Source: Chloroflexota bacterium (GTDB lineage: Bacteria; Chloroflexota; Anaerolineae; DTLA01). From it: a stretch of 42,757 bases of DNA. The notes under the pieces were generated by a model. It did no database searches, was not told where the DNA came from, and saw nothing but the letters and a program-made list of their open reading frames with translations. Each line of letters begins with the position of its first letter. The stretch's first letter is position 1. The stretch spans positions 1-42,757 of the forward strand of contig JADBJK010000034.1 in the NCBI GenBank assembly GCA_014874485.1, in the 5' to 3' direction. Below are positions 1-8,057 of this stretch, piece after piece. A program made the position numbers and the translations under genes.

Positions 1-34
1 GCCGTAGTATGTCGGGCATTGATATTTCCTGCAT
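1..34 (-). CDS. Possible start of a gene running off the left edge
   Basis: Only 11 codons are visible (MQEISMPDILR). The ATG at 34-32 has GGAGG at 43-39, 4 nt upstream, and a promoter-like pair lies upstream on the same strand (TAAAAT at 76-71, TTGCAT at 100-95, 18 nt apart). No function can be read from so short a piece. An in-frame ATG at 46 is an alternative start. Confidence 0.35.
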   Translation of the reverse strand, partial: MQEISMPDILR

Positions 35-70
35 AGCGCCTCCCATGCGACAGTCTCACAACGAGGGCGC

Positions 71-100
71 ATTTTAGCAGGCCCACCAATATAAATGCAA
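71..100 (-). promoter_or_regulatory. Putative sigma-70-type promoter, leftward
   Basis: On the minus strand TTGCAT (100-95) and TAAAAT (76-71) are separated by 18 nt. It points at the partial gene at the left edge. Confidence 0.45.
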
Positions 101-120
101 TTGCCCTGAGGACACCCCAC

Positions 121-250
121 CTGTCATTGCGAGCGACGCCATCCCCACGTGCGACGCACCTCCGAGGTGCGTCGCACGTGCATTCTCACGTCACGGTTCA
201 CGAGGTTCTTCGCCGCTTCGCCGCCCAGAATGACACCCTGACTGGGATTG
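121..250. repeat. Composite repeat: GTCATTGCGAG-type fragment plus perfect REP-like palindrome
   Basis: A degenerate GTCATTGCGAG unit (122-143) is followed by a perfect inverted repeat: left arm CACGTGCGACGCACCTC at 146-162, centre C at 163, right arm GAGGTGCGTCGCACGTG at 164-180. An inverted GTCATTCTG-like fragment ends near 236. Close relatives of the palindrome are at 14243-14277 and 26107-26140, and a core-only copy is at 8110-8126. The rest of 1-436 holds only the two promoters; 250-360 shows no gene or clear structure. Confidence 0.8.
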
Positions 251-363
251 CTTCGGGCGCCCCGAGTGCCGCGGCAGGCCCCCACCCGGGCCGTCCCCCA
301 ATGGGCCACGGGGGATTCCACCGACATGTGTAGGCGGCGGCCCGTGTCTCCCGCACGGCTTCT

Positions 364-392
364 TTGCAGTTACCGCCCCACTGAAGTATAAT
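364..392 (+). promoter_or_regulatory. Promoter of the polysaccharide cluster
   Basis: TTGCAG (364-369) and TATAAT (387-392) are spaced by exactly 17 nt, about 45 nt upstream of the rmd start. The following genes run in the same direction with short gaps or overlaps, so this is the best candidate for the main promoter of the cluster. Confidence 0.7.
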
Positions 393-436
393 GCCCCTGT
401 CGTTTCGCGGGCAGCAATGCCCCGCCGCTGGAGGAC

Positions 437-1396
437 GTGTTGAAGGCGCTCATCACAGGCATATCCGGCTTTGTCGGCAGCCACCTGGCCGAACACCTGC
501 TCCAAACCCGGCCCTGGAAGGTCGCCGGCACCGTGTACGGCCCTACGGACAACATCGCGCATATCCAGGGCCAACTGGAACTGCACCCGCTGGAACTGTC
601 GGACCTGGACGCGGTGGTGCGGCTGCTGGAGCAGAGCAGGCCCGACTACATCTTCCACCTGGCTGCCCAGCCGGTGGTGCACTTGTCGCGCAAGGACCCG
701 TGGTTCACGCTGGCCAACAACATCCGCGCGCAGTTGAACATCCTGGAGGCGGTGCTGCGCGCGAAGGTCAAGGCCCGCGTGCTCGTCATCGGCTCCAGCG
801 AGGAATACGGCCTGGTGTACCCCGACGAGGTGCCGGTTCGGGAGACCAATCCCTTCCGCCCCATGAGTCCCTACGCGGTCAGCAAGATCGCACAGGACAT
901 GTTGGGGTTCCAGTACTTCCTGAGTGAAGGGGTGGACGTGGTGCGGGTGCGGCCGTTCAACCACATCGGCCCGCGGCAGGGGCTGGGGTTTGTGGCGCCC
1001 GACTTCGCCAAGCAGGTCGCCGAGGCCGAGGCAGGGCTACGCGCCCCCGTCATCAAGGTCGGCAACCTGCGGGCCAAGCGCGATTTCAGCGACGTGCGCG
1101 ACGTGGTGCGCGCCTACGCCCTGCTCATGGAGAAGGGCGAGTCGGGCGAGGTGTACAACGTCGGTTCGGGGCAGGCCCGCGAGGTGCAGGAACTGCTGGA
1201 CGTGCTGCTGTCGCTGGCGCGCGTGCGGATTCGCGTGGAGCAGGATCCGGAGCGGATGCGTCCGTCGGACATCCCGGCCGTCGTGGCCGACTGCACCCGC
1301 CTGCGGGAATGCACCGGCTGGGCGCCGGAGATTCCCTTTGAGCAGAGCCTGCTGGATGTGTTGGAATATTGGAGACAGAAGGTTGCTAGCCTTTAG
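437..1396 (+). CDS. rmd: GDP-6-deoxy-D-mannose (GDP-4-keto-6-deoxymannose) reductase, SDR family
   Basis: Extended short-chain dehydrogenase of 319 aa that should reduce GDP-4-keto-6-deoxy-D-mannose, the product of Gmd encoded next, to GDP-D-rhamnose in the cytoplasm. Visible features are the N-terminal Rossmann motif TGISGFVGSHL (residues 8-18), the catalytic YAVSK (Tyr-x3-Lys, near residue 148), and the stretch RPFNHIGPRQ followed by RDFSDVRDVVRAY, which recalls Rmd proteins rather than fucose synthases. The gmd neighbour supports the assignment. Start: GGAGGA at 430-435 lies only 1 nt before GTG 437, so TTG 440 (4 nt spacing) is an alternative that removes one residue. Another NDP-sugar reductase of the same family cannot be excluded. 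Confidence 0.88.
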   Translation: MLKALITGISGFVGSHLAEHLLQTRPWKVAGTVYGPTDNIAHIQGQLELHPLELSDLDAVVRLLEQSRPDYIFHLAAQPVVHLSRKDPWFTLANNIRAQLNILEAVLRAKVKARVLVIGSSEEYGLVYPDEVPVRETNPFRPMSPYAVSKIAQDMLGFQYFLSEGVDVVRVRPFNHIGPRQGLGFVAPDFAKQVAEAEAGLRAPVIKVGNLRAKRDFSDVRDVVRAYALLMEKGESGEVYNVGSGQAREVQELLDVLLSLARVRIRVEQDPERMRPSDIPAVVADCTRLRECTGWAPEIPFEQSLLDVLEYWRQKVASL

Positions 1397-1399
1397 CCG

Positions 1400-1448
1400 T
1401 CAGCGGTCAGCCATCAGCGGGGGCTGACTGCAGATCGCTGACCGCTGA
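1400..1448. repeat. 12-bp inverted repeat between rmd and gmd
   Basis: TCAGCGGTCAGC (1400-1411) and its exact reverse complement GCTGACCGCTGA (1437-1448) frame a 25-nt loop. The same 12-mer recurs twice in tandem at 5865-5890, and most of it at 5804-5813, so it is a dispersed intergenic element of this genome and not a gene-specific terminator. Confidence 0.75.
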
Positions 1449-1474
1449 ATGCTTCACTCAGCATAGGGAGATAA

Positions 1475-2449
<975 letters not shown>

Positions 2450-2499
2450 GCCACCGGCCGGTCCGCCGCACCATGACACCGCATAACGAGGTGCACAGC

Positions 2500-3933
2500 A
2501 TGACGACGATCAAATTCGGCACGGACGGATGGCGAGCGCTCATCGCCGAGGACTACACCTTTGACAACGTCCGCATCTGCGCCCAGTCGGTGGCGCGCTA
2601 CCTGCTGGACCGCAACGTGGCCGACCAGGGGCTGGTGGTCGGCTACGACACGCGGTTCCTGTCCGAGGATTTCGCGGCGGCGGTGGCCGAGGTGGCCGCA
2701 GCCAATGGCGTCCGCACCTACCTGTGCGACCGATTTGCCCCCACGCCGGTGGTCTCCTGGGGCATCCTGGACCGCAAGGCGGCGGGCGCTGTTGTCATCA
2801 CCGCGAGCCACAACCCGGGCGTCTGGAACGGGTTCAAGTACAAGCCGGAGTACGCCGGCTCGGCCTCGCCCGAAGTCGTGGCCGCCCTGGAGGAGCGCAT
2901 CGCGGCCATCCAGGCGGGGCGCGATGCGGTGCGGCGGATGCCCCTGGACGAGGCGCGGCGCAAGGGGCTGGTGCAGATGTTTGACCCCACGCCGGCCTAC
3001 TTCGCCCAGGTGGCCCGCATGGTGGACTTGGAGCCCATCAAGGCCGCGGGCCTGAACGTCGTTGTGGATGCCATGTACGGCGCCGGGATGGACTACTTCC
3101 CGCGCCTGCTGGAGGGCGGCAACACCCGCGTGTTCCAGATTCACGGCGAGCGCAACCCGCTGTTCCCCGGCCTGGACCACCCGGAGCCTATCGGCCACAA
3201 CCTGCGTGCCCTGTCCGACGCCATCCGCGACCGGGGGGCCGACGTGGGCCTGGCCAACGACGGCGACGCCGACCGCATCGGCGTGATGGACGAGAACGGG
3301 ACGTTCGTCAACCAGTTGCAGGTGTACGCGCTCCTGCTGCTGTACCTGCTGGAGGTGCGCGGGTGGCGCGGGCCGGTGGTGCGCTCCATCACCACCACCG
3401 TGATGGCCGACAAACTGGCCGCCCGCTACGGCCTGGAGGTCATCCGCACGCCCGTTGGGTTCAAGTACGTGGGCCCGGCCATGATTGAGAAGGACGCCAT
3501 CCTCGGCGGCGAGGAAAGCGGCGGGTTCGGGTTCCGCGGGCACATCCCCGAGCGCGATGGCATCGTCGCCGGGCTGTTCATCCTGGACCTGATGGTGCAG
3601 ACGGGGAAGAAGCCGTCGGAACTGATTGATTACCTGTACTCGCTGGTCGGGCCGCACTTCTACGACCGCATAGATGCGTCCTTCCCCGCCGAGCAGAAAG
3701 AGGCCATCATCGCGCGGGTGCGGGACCATATCCCCAAGACCCTGGCTGGGATGAAGGTGGTGGGGCTGGACACGCGCGACGGGTTCAAAATGGACCTGGA
3801 GGACGGCGGCTGGGCGCTCATTCGCTTCTCGGGCACCGAGCCGATTCTGCGCGTGTACTGCGAGACGACCCGCGCCGACAAGGTGCAGGAACTGCTGAAC
3901 GAGGGGCTGCGCCTCACGGGCCTGAAGCGGTAG
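2500..3933 (+). CDS. Phosphoglucomutase/phosphomannomutase family protein
   Basis: Alpha-D-phosphohexomutase of 477 aa that interconverts hexose 6- and 1-phosphates. In this context it probably provides mannose-1-P (or glucose-1-P) for nucleotide-sugar synthesis. All four domain signatures are present in order: the phosphoserine loop VITASHNPG (about residues 106-114), the metal loop NDGDADRIG, the sugar-specificity loop GGEESGGFGF, and the C-terminal phosphate-binding RFSGTEPILRVY. ATG 2500 is chosen because GAGGTG lies 6 nt upstream and the protein then begins MTTIKFGTDGWR, the usual N-terminus; ATG 2473 would add nine unconserved residues. Substrate preference (glucose or mannose) cannot be read from the sequence. 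Confidence 0.9.
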   Translation: MTTIKFGTDGWRALIAEDYTFDNVRICAQSVARYLLDRNVADQGLVVGYDTRFLSEDFAAAVAEVAAANGVRTYLCDRFAPTPVVSWGILDRKAAGAVVITASHNPGVWNGFKYKPEYAGSASPEVVAALEERIAAIQAGRDAVRRMPLDEARRKGLVQMFDPTPAYFAQVARMVDLEPIKAAGLNVVVDAMYGAGMDYFPRLLEGGNTRVFQIHGERNPLFPGLDHPEPIGHNLRALSDAIRDRGADVGLANDGDADRIGVMDENGTFVNQLQVYALLLLYLLEVRGWRGPVVRSITTTVMADKLAARYGLEVIRTPVGFKYVGPAMIEKDAILGGEESGGFGFRGHIPERDGIVAGLFILDLMVQTGKKPSELIDYLYSLVGPHFYDRIDASFPAEQKEAIIARVRDHIPKTLAGMKVVGLDTRDGFKMDLEDGGWALIRFSGTEPILRVYCETTRADKVQELLNEGLRLTGLKR

Positions 3934-3942
3934 GGAGGCGGC

Positions 3943-4764
3943 GTGAACGCGGGACCGACTCCAGCGCTGGTGGACACCCACGCCCACCTGGACTTTGCGC
4001 AGTTTGACGCGGACCGCGAGCAGGTTCTGGCGCGGGCGTGGGCGGCGGGCCTCGTGGCAATTGTGAACGCGGGCGCGGATTTGCCGTCCAGCCGCGCTGG
4101 GGTAGAATTGTCGGCGCGGCATGAGCGTGTGTTCGCGGCGGTGGGCGTGCACCCGCACGACGCCAAGGCCCTGACGGCGGAGGCGCTGGCCGAGTTGGAG
4201 ACGCTGGCGCGCGCGCCCAAGGTCGTGGCCATCGGCGAGATCGGGCTGGACTTCTACCGCGACCTGTCGCCCAGGCCCGCCCAGCGTGCTGCCTTGGAGG
4301 CCCAACTGGCGTTGGCGGCGCGGCTGCCCAAGCCGATCATCGTGCACGACAGGGACGCCCACGGCGAGGTCATGGGCATCCTGCGCGAATGGTCGCCGAC
4401 CTCGCCCCTGGCCGAGAAGGGCGTGCTGCACTGCTTCTCGGGCAGCCTGGACATGGCGGAGCAGGCGGTGGAGTTGGGGTTCCTCATCTCCATCGCGGGG
4501 CCGATTACCTATACGAACGCGCGCAAACTGCCCGAAATCGCGGCAGCGCTGCCGCTGGACAAACTGCTGATTGAAACCGATTGCCCATACCTTGCGCCGC
4601 ACCCGCATCGGGGCCAGCGCAACGAGCCTGCGTATGTGGCGCTGGTGGCCGAGGCGGTGGCCCGTGCGCGGGGCGTCCCTGTGGCCGAGGTCGCCCGTGC
4701 CACGACCGCCAACGCGGCGCGGCTGTTTGGATTAGGAAAATGGCCTTTGGCCGTTCGCCATTAG
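3943..4764 (+). CDS. TatD family metal-dependent hydrolase (DNase-like)
   Basis: TIM-barrel amidohydrolase-fold enzyme of 273 aa. Metal and catalytic residues of the TatD/YcfH group are visible: DTHAHLD (His13, His15), GEIGLDFYRD with the conserved Glu, VHDRDAHGE, HCFSGS, and the closing ETDCPYLAPHP. Family members are reported as 3'-5' exonucleases acting on DNA, but many are uncharacterised. GTG 3943 has GGGAGG just upstream, overlapping the stop of the phosphohexomutase gene, so the two are translationally close. It is a housekeeping gene within the sugar cluster, not obviously part of polysaccharide synthesis. The last ~8 residues run into an intergenic repeat (see 4739-4825) and look non-conserved. 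Confidence 0.92.
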   Translation: MNAGPTPALVDTHAHLDFAQFDADREQVLARAWAAGLVAIVNAGADLPSSRAGVELSARHERVFAAVGVHPHDAKALTAEALAELETLARAPKVVAIGEIGLDFYRDLSPRPAQRAALEAQLALAARLPKPIIVHDRDAHGEVMGILREWSPTSPLAEKGVLHCFSGSLDMAEQAVELGFLISIAGPITYTNARKLPEIAAALPLDKLLIETDCPYLAPHPHRGQRNEPAYVALVAEAVARARGVPVAEVARATTANAARLFGLGKWPLAVRH

Positions 4765-4825
4765 CCTTTGGCCCTCGCTGATGGGCGAAGGGCTGATGGC
4801 CGTAGGCCAATGGCCTTGGAGAGGA
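4739..4825. repeat. Imperfect inverted repeat rich in TGGCC motifs
   Basis: The stretch carries repeated TGGCC/GGCCA words (ATGGCCTTTGGCC near the left end, GGCCAATGGCC near the right) and an internal GCCCTCGC/GGGCGAAGGGC pairing. It spans the 3' end of tatD and the ribosome-binding region of the next gene. It reads as an intergenic palindromic element that has extended the tatD reading frame. Confidence 0.45.
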
Positions 4826-4831
4826 CGTCCT

Positions 4832-5800
4832 GTGAACCTTCTGCCCTTCCTGGAACCCATCCGAGCGCACATGGAGAGGGTGGAGCAGCGGCTGCTCCGC
4901 GCCTCTGACGTGGAGTTTCCCCTGTTGCGGGCAGCCGTGCAGAACCTGCTGCGCGCGGGCGGCAAGCGGATTCGCCCCGCGGTGGCCATCCTGGCGTCGC
5001 AGTTCTACGAGGCCGACGCCGACAAGGTCATCTCGGCCGCCGCCGCCATTGAGATGCTCCACACCGCCACCCTGGTGCACGACGACATGATTGACCGCGC
5101 CAGCACCCGCCGCGGCTACCCCACCCTCAACAGCCAGTGGAGCGGCGAGGCTACCGTCCTCACGGGCGACTACATGTTCGCGGTATCGGCTTCGCTGGCC
5201 GCGGAGACCGACAGCGTGCCCGTGGTGCAGATTTTCTCGCGGGCACTGATGACCATCTGCAACGGCGAACTGCGCCAGTTGTTGGCCGACCGCCAGTGGC
5301 CGCCCACGCGCGAAGCCTACGAGAAACGCATCTACAGCAAGACCGCCTCGCTCTTTGCCGCGTCGGCAGAGGTGGGCGCGGTGCTCAGCGCGGCCCCGAC
5401 CGACAAGGTGGCCCTCATCCGCAGTTACGGGCACAACCTGGGGATGGCGTTCCAGATCGTGGACGACGTGCTGGACTACGTGGGCGACCCGTCGGAGTTG
5501 GGCAAGCCTGTGGGCAGCGACCTGAGCCAGGGCATCGTTACGCTGCCTGCCCTGCGCTACCTGGAGCAGGCGCAAGGCCCCGACGCCGAGGACTTGGTGA
5601 AGCGCGCGGTCCAGGGCGAGAACGCTGCCGTGCAGGACGCCGTCGCCCGCATCATCGCCTCGGGGGCCGTGGACGGCGCGCTGGAGGAGGCCGCCGAGTA
5701 CGTCCGCAAATCCCACGCGGCGCTGGACCGATTGCCCGCGTGCCAATCCCGCGACATCCTCGCCCAACTGGCGGATTATGTCGTTGCGCGCCGAACGTGA
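4832..5800 (+). CDS. Trans-isoprenyl diphosphate (polyprenyl) synthase
   Basis: Condenses isopentenyl diphosphate units onto an allylic primer to make an all-trans polyprenyl diphosphate, used for quinone side chains or other lipid carriers. Both aspartate-rich motifs are present: HDDMIDRASTRR (Asp84, Asp85, Asp88) and the second QIVDDVLDYVG near residue 210, together with GGKRIRP, which binds IPP. GTG 4832 is preferred (GGAGAGGA at 4818-4825) and gives 322 aa, the normal family length; an upstream ATG at 4781 would translate a repeat. The product chain length is not certain. The UbiA-type prenyltransferase at 33 kb and the cytochrome bd oxidase both imply a polyprenylated quinone in this cell. 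Confidence 0.92.
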   Translation: MNLLPFLEPIRAHMERVEQRLLRASDVEFPLLRAAVQNLLRAGGKRIRPAVAILASQFYEADADKVISAAAAIEMLHTATLVHDDMIDRASTRRGYPTLNSQWSGEATVLTGDYMFAVSASLAAETDSVPVVQIFSRALMTICNGELRQLLADRQWPPTREAYEKRIYSKTASLFAASAEVGAVLSAAPTDKVALIRSYGHNLGMAFQIVDDVLDYVGDPSELGKPVGSDLSQGIVTLPALRYLEQAQGPDAEDLVKRAVQGENAAVQDAVARIIASGAVDGALEEAAEYVRKSHAALDRLPACQSRDILAQLADYVVARRT

Positions 5801-5803
5801 TAG

Positions 5804-5900
5804 CGGTCAGCAAATCGCTCTCGGCGTAATCGCACGGCGCTCGGCCTTTGGTCGGTGGCTGACGGCTGACCGCTGATTGCTGACCGCTGATTGCTGACGG
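5804..5900. repeat. GCTGACCGCTGA repeats upstream of the GT2 gene
   Basis: The 12-mer GCTGACCGCTGA occurs twice in tandem (5865-5876 and 5879-5890, period 14) with a partial third copy, and an inverted fragment lies at 5804-5813. It matches the inverted repeat between rmd and gmd. It fills the gap between the polyprenyl synthase and the glycosyltransferase, leaving no visible Shine-Dalgarno site for the latter. Confidence 0.75.
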
Positions 5901-5919
5901 TTATCGGCTGCTACCTACC

Positions 5920-6888
5920 ATGAGCGAAGTTGTGGACCTATCCGTAGTCATCGTGAGTTGGAACGTGAAGGCGCTGCTGGAGAAGTGCCTTCGCTCGCTC
6001 CTTTCTGCCCCTGGTTGGACGCTCGTTGCCCCCGATGACGAACCCGCAGGCGCGCGTACCCTGGAGGTCTGGGTGGTGGACAGCGCGTCTTCCGACGGCA
6101 GCGCCGACATGGTGCGGGAGACGTTCCCGCACGTGGGCCTCATCGCCAACGCCGAGAACGTGGGCTTCACACGGGGGAACAATCAGGGGCTGGCCCGATG
6201 CCGAGGGCGCGCCGTCCTGCTGCTGAACCCCGACACCGAAATCGTGAGCGATGCCCTCACCGTCATGGCCGACTACCTGGACGCGCACCCCGACGTGGGC
6301 ATCGTCGGCCCGCGCATCCTCACGCCCGACGGAGGCGTGCAGCCCTCACGCCGCCGCTTCCCCACCTACGCCACGGCCTTCGTGGAGAGCACATGTCTGC
6401 AGCGATGGTTCCCGCGCCACCGCCTGCTGGCCCGCTACTACCTGTGGGACGTGCCCGACGACCGCGAGCAGGATGTGGACTGGCTGGAGGGGGCGTGCCT
6501 CATGGCGCGGGCCGAAGTCGTGCGCGGGATCGGCGGGCTGGACGAGCGCTTCTTCATGTACTCCGAGGAGATGGACTGGTGCCTGCGGGCCAAGCGGGCG
6601 GGCTGGCGCGTGGTGTACCTGCCCCAGGCGGCCATTGTCCACTACGGCGGCAAGAGCAGCGAGCAAGTGGTGGCCGCCAAGCACATTCACTTCCAGCGGA
6701 GCAAGGTGGCCTACTTCGCCAAGCACTTTGGCGCGTTTCGGGGCGAGGTGCTGCGGCTGTTTCTCCTGGGCACGTATGCCTGGATGCTGGCCGAGGAGGG
6801 GGCCAAGTGGCTGGTGGGGCATCGCCGCCCCCTGCGCGCCGAGCGCATCGCCGCCTACACGAAGGTGTTGAGGTCGGGGCTGCGATGA
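5920..6888 (+). CDS. Family 2 glycosyltransferase (rhamnosyltransferase-like)
   Basis: Cytoplasmic or membrane-peripheral GT-A enzyme of 322 aa that should add a sugar to a lipid-linked glycan. It starts with VVDLSVVIVSWN, followed by the nucleotide-binding VVDSASSDGSADM and LLNPDTEI (the DxD-equivalent). The acceptor-side block has LEGACLMARAEV and GGLDERFFMYSEEMDWCLRAKRAGW, which is typical of rhamnosyltransferase-like GT2 proteins (WbbL/RfbF type). GDP-D-rhamnose made by rmd/gmd is a reasonable donor, but this is inference. No good ribosome-binding site precedes ATG 5920 because a repeat fills that region. Its stop overlaps the start of the next gene (ATGA). Confidence 0.88.
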   Translation: MSEVVDLSVVIVSWNVKALLEKCLRSLLSAPGWTLVAPDDEPAGARTLEVWVVDSASSDGSADMVRETFPHVGLIANAENVGFTRGNNQGLARCRGRAVLLLNPDTEIVSDALTVMADYLDAHPDVGIVGPRILTPDGGVQPSRRRFPTYATAFVESTCLQRWFPRHRLLARYYLWDVPDDREQDVDWLEGACLMARAEVVRGIGGLDERFFMYSEEMDWCLRAKRAGWRVVYLPQAAIVHYGGKSSEQVVAAKHIHFQRSKVAYFAKHFGAFRGEVLRLFLLGTYAWMLAEEGAKWLVGHRRPLRAERIAAYTKVLRSGLR

Positions 6889-8057
6889 AGGTGCTGTTCG
6901 TTACGGGCGAATTCCCACCCATGCAAGGCGGGGTGGGGGACTACACGGCGGTTCTGGCGCGCGCCCTGGCCGATTTGGGCGCTTCGGTCGCCGTGGTTAC
7001 GTCGGCGCAGGCCGCCGCGCTGGACGATTCGCGCGTGGCGGTGTACCCCGTGGTGCGTCGCTGGGGATGGGCCAGCCTGGGGACGGTGGCGGGCCTGGCG
7101 GCGTCGTGGGGCGCGGACATCGTCCACATCCAGTATCAGGCGGCGGCCTACGGGATGCGCCTGCCGATTCACCTGCTGCCCGCCTACCTGCGAATGGGCC
7201 GCCCTGGCATCCGCCGCGCTGTTACCTTCCACGACCTGAAACTCCCGTACCTGTTCCCCAAGGCGGGGCGCGCGCGCCGCTGGGCCGTGGCACGGCTGGC
7301 ACGCGATTGCGACGCCGCCATCGTTACCAACCGCGAGGACGAACTGGGGTTCGCCAACCTGGGCGTGCCCCGTCCGCCGCGCGTGATTCCCATCGGCAGC
7401 AATATCGCGCCGCGCCTGCCCCAGGGGTTTGAGCGCACGGCCTGGCGGGCCAAGTGGAGCATTGCCCCCGACGATTTGGTGCTGGCCTACTTCGGCTTCC
7501 TGAACGCCACCAAAGGCGGCGACACCCTCATTACCGCCGTGGGCCACCTGGCCAAGCAGGGGCGGCCCGTGCGCCTGCTGATGATCGGCGGCAAGGTGGG
7601 GGCCAGCGACCCCACCAACCGCGAGTTCGCCCGCCACGTGGAGAGCGTCATCGCCCGCGAGGGGGTGAGTGACCGCGTCGTCTGGACGGGGTTCCTGCCG
7701 CCCGAAGAGGTCTCCGCCGCCTTCGCCGTGGCCGATATGGCTGTGCTCCCGTATGCCGATGGCATCTCGTTCCGCCGCGGGAGCCTGATGGCGGCGCTGG
7801 CGCACGGGGTGCCCATCATCAGCACGGTGCCCCGCGTCCACCTGCCCGAACTGGTGCCCGAGGAGAATGTCATCCTGGTGCCGCCTGAGCAGCCCGCGGA
7901 CTTGGCCGAGGCCATCGCGCGCGTGGCCGACCACGCGGGACTTCGTGCGCGCCTGGGCGAGGGGGCGCGGCGGCTGTCGCGGCTGTTCGCATGGGAACGC
8001 ATCGCCCGCGACTCGCTGGCCCTGTACGAGTCGCTCGTCGGAGGGGAGCGGCCATGA
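6885..8057 (+). CDS. Family 4 glycosyltransferase (GT-B fold)
   Basis: Retaining GT-B glycosyltransferase of 390 aa. The N-terminal lobe begins MKVLFVTGEFPPMQGGVGDYT with the glycine-rich loop of GT4 enzymes; the C-terminal donor lobe has AYFGFLNATKGGDTL, and the usual E-x7-E region is represented by FRRGSLMAALAHGVPIISTVPRVHLPELV, in which the first Glu is not obvious. ATG 6885 overlaps the preceding stop as ATGA, and its own stop overlaps the next start in the same way, so GT2, GT4 and the two membrane transferases are translationally coupled. Sugar and linkage cannot be told from sequence. Confidence 0.88.
   Translation: MKVLFVTGEFPPMQGGVGDYTAVLARALADLGASVAVVTSAQAAALDDSRVAVYPVVRRWGWASLGTVAGLAASWGADIVHIQYQAAAYGMRLPIHLLPAYLRMGRPGIRRAVTFHDLKLPYLFPKAGRARRWAVARLARDCDAAIVTNREDELGFANLGVPRPPRVIPIGSNIAPRLPQGFERTAWRAKWSIAPDDLVLAYFGFLNATKGGDTLITAVGHLAKQGRPVRLLMIGGKVGASDPTNREFARHVESVIAREGVSDRVVWTGFLPPEEVSAAFAVADMAVLPYADGISFRRGSLMAALAHGVPIISTVPRVHLPELVPEENVILVPPEQPADLAEAIARVADHAGLRARLGEGARRLSRLFAWERIARDSLALYESLVGGERP

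Noticed and set aside
4505-5767. Long antisense frame opposite the polyprenyl synthase
   Set aside because: High-GC shadow of a clearly conserved gene; low-complexity Arg/Gly/His-rich product.
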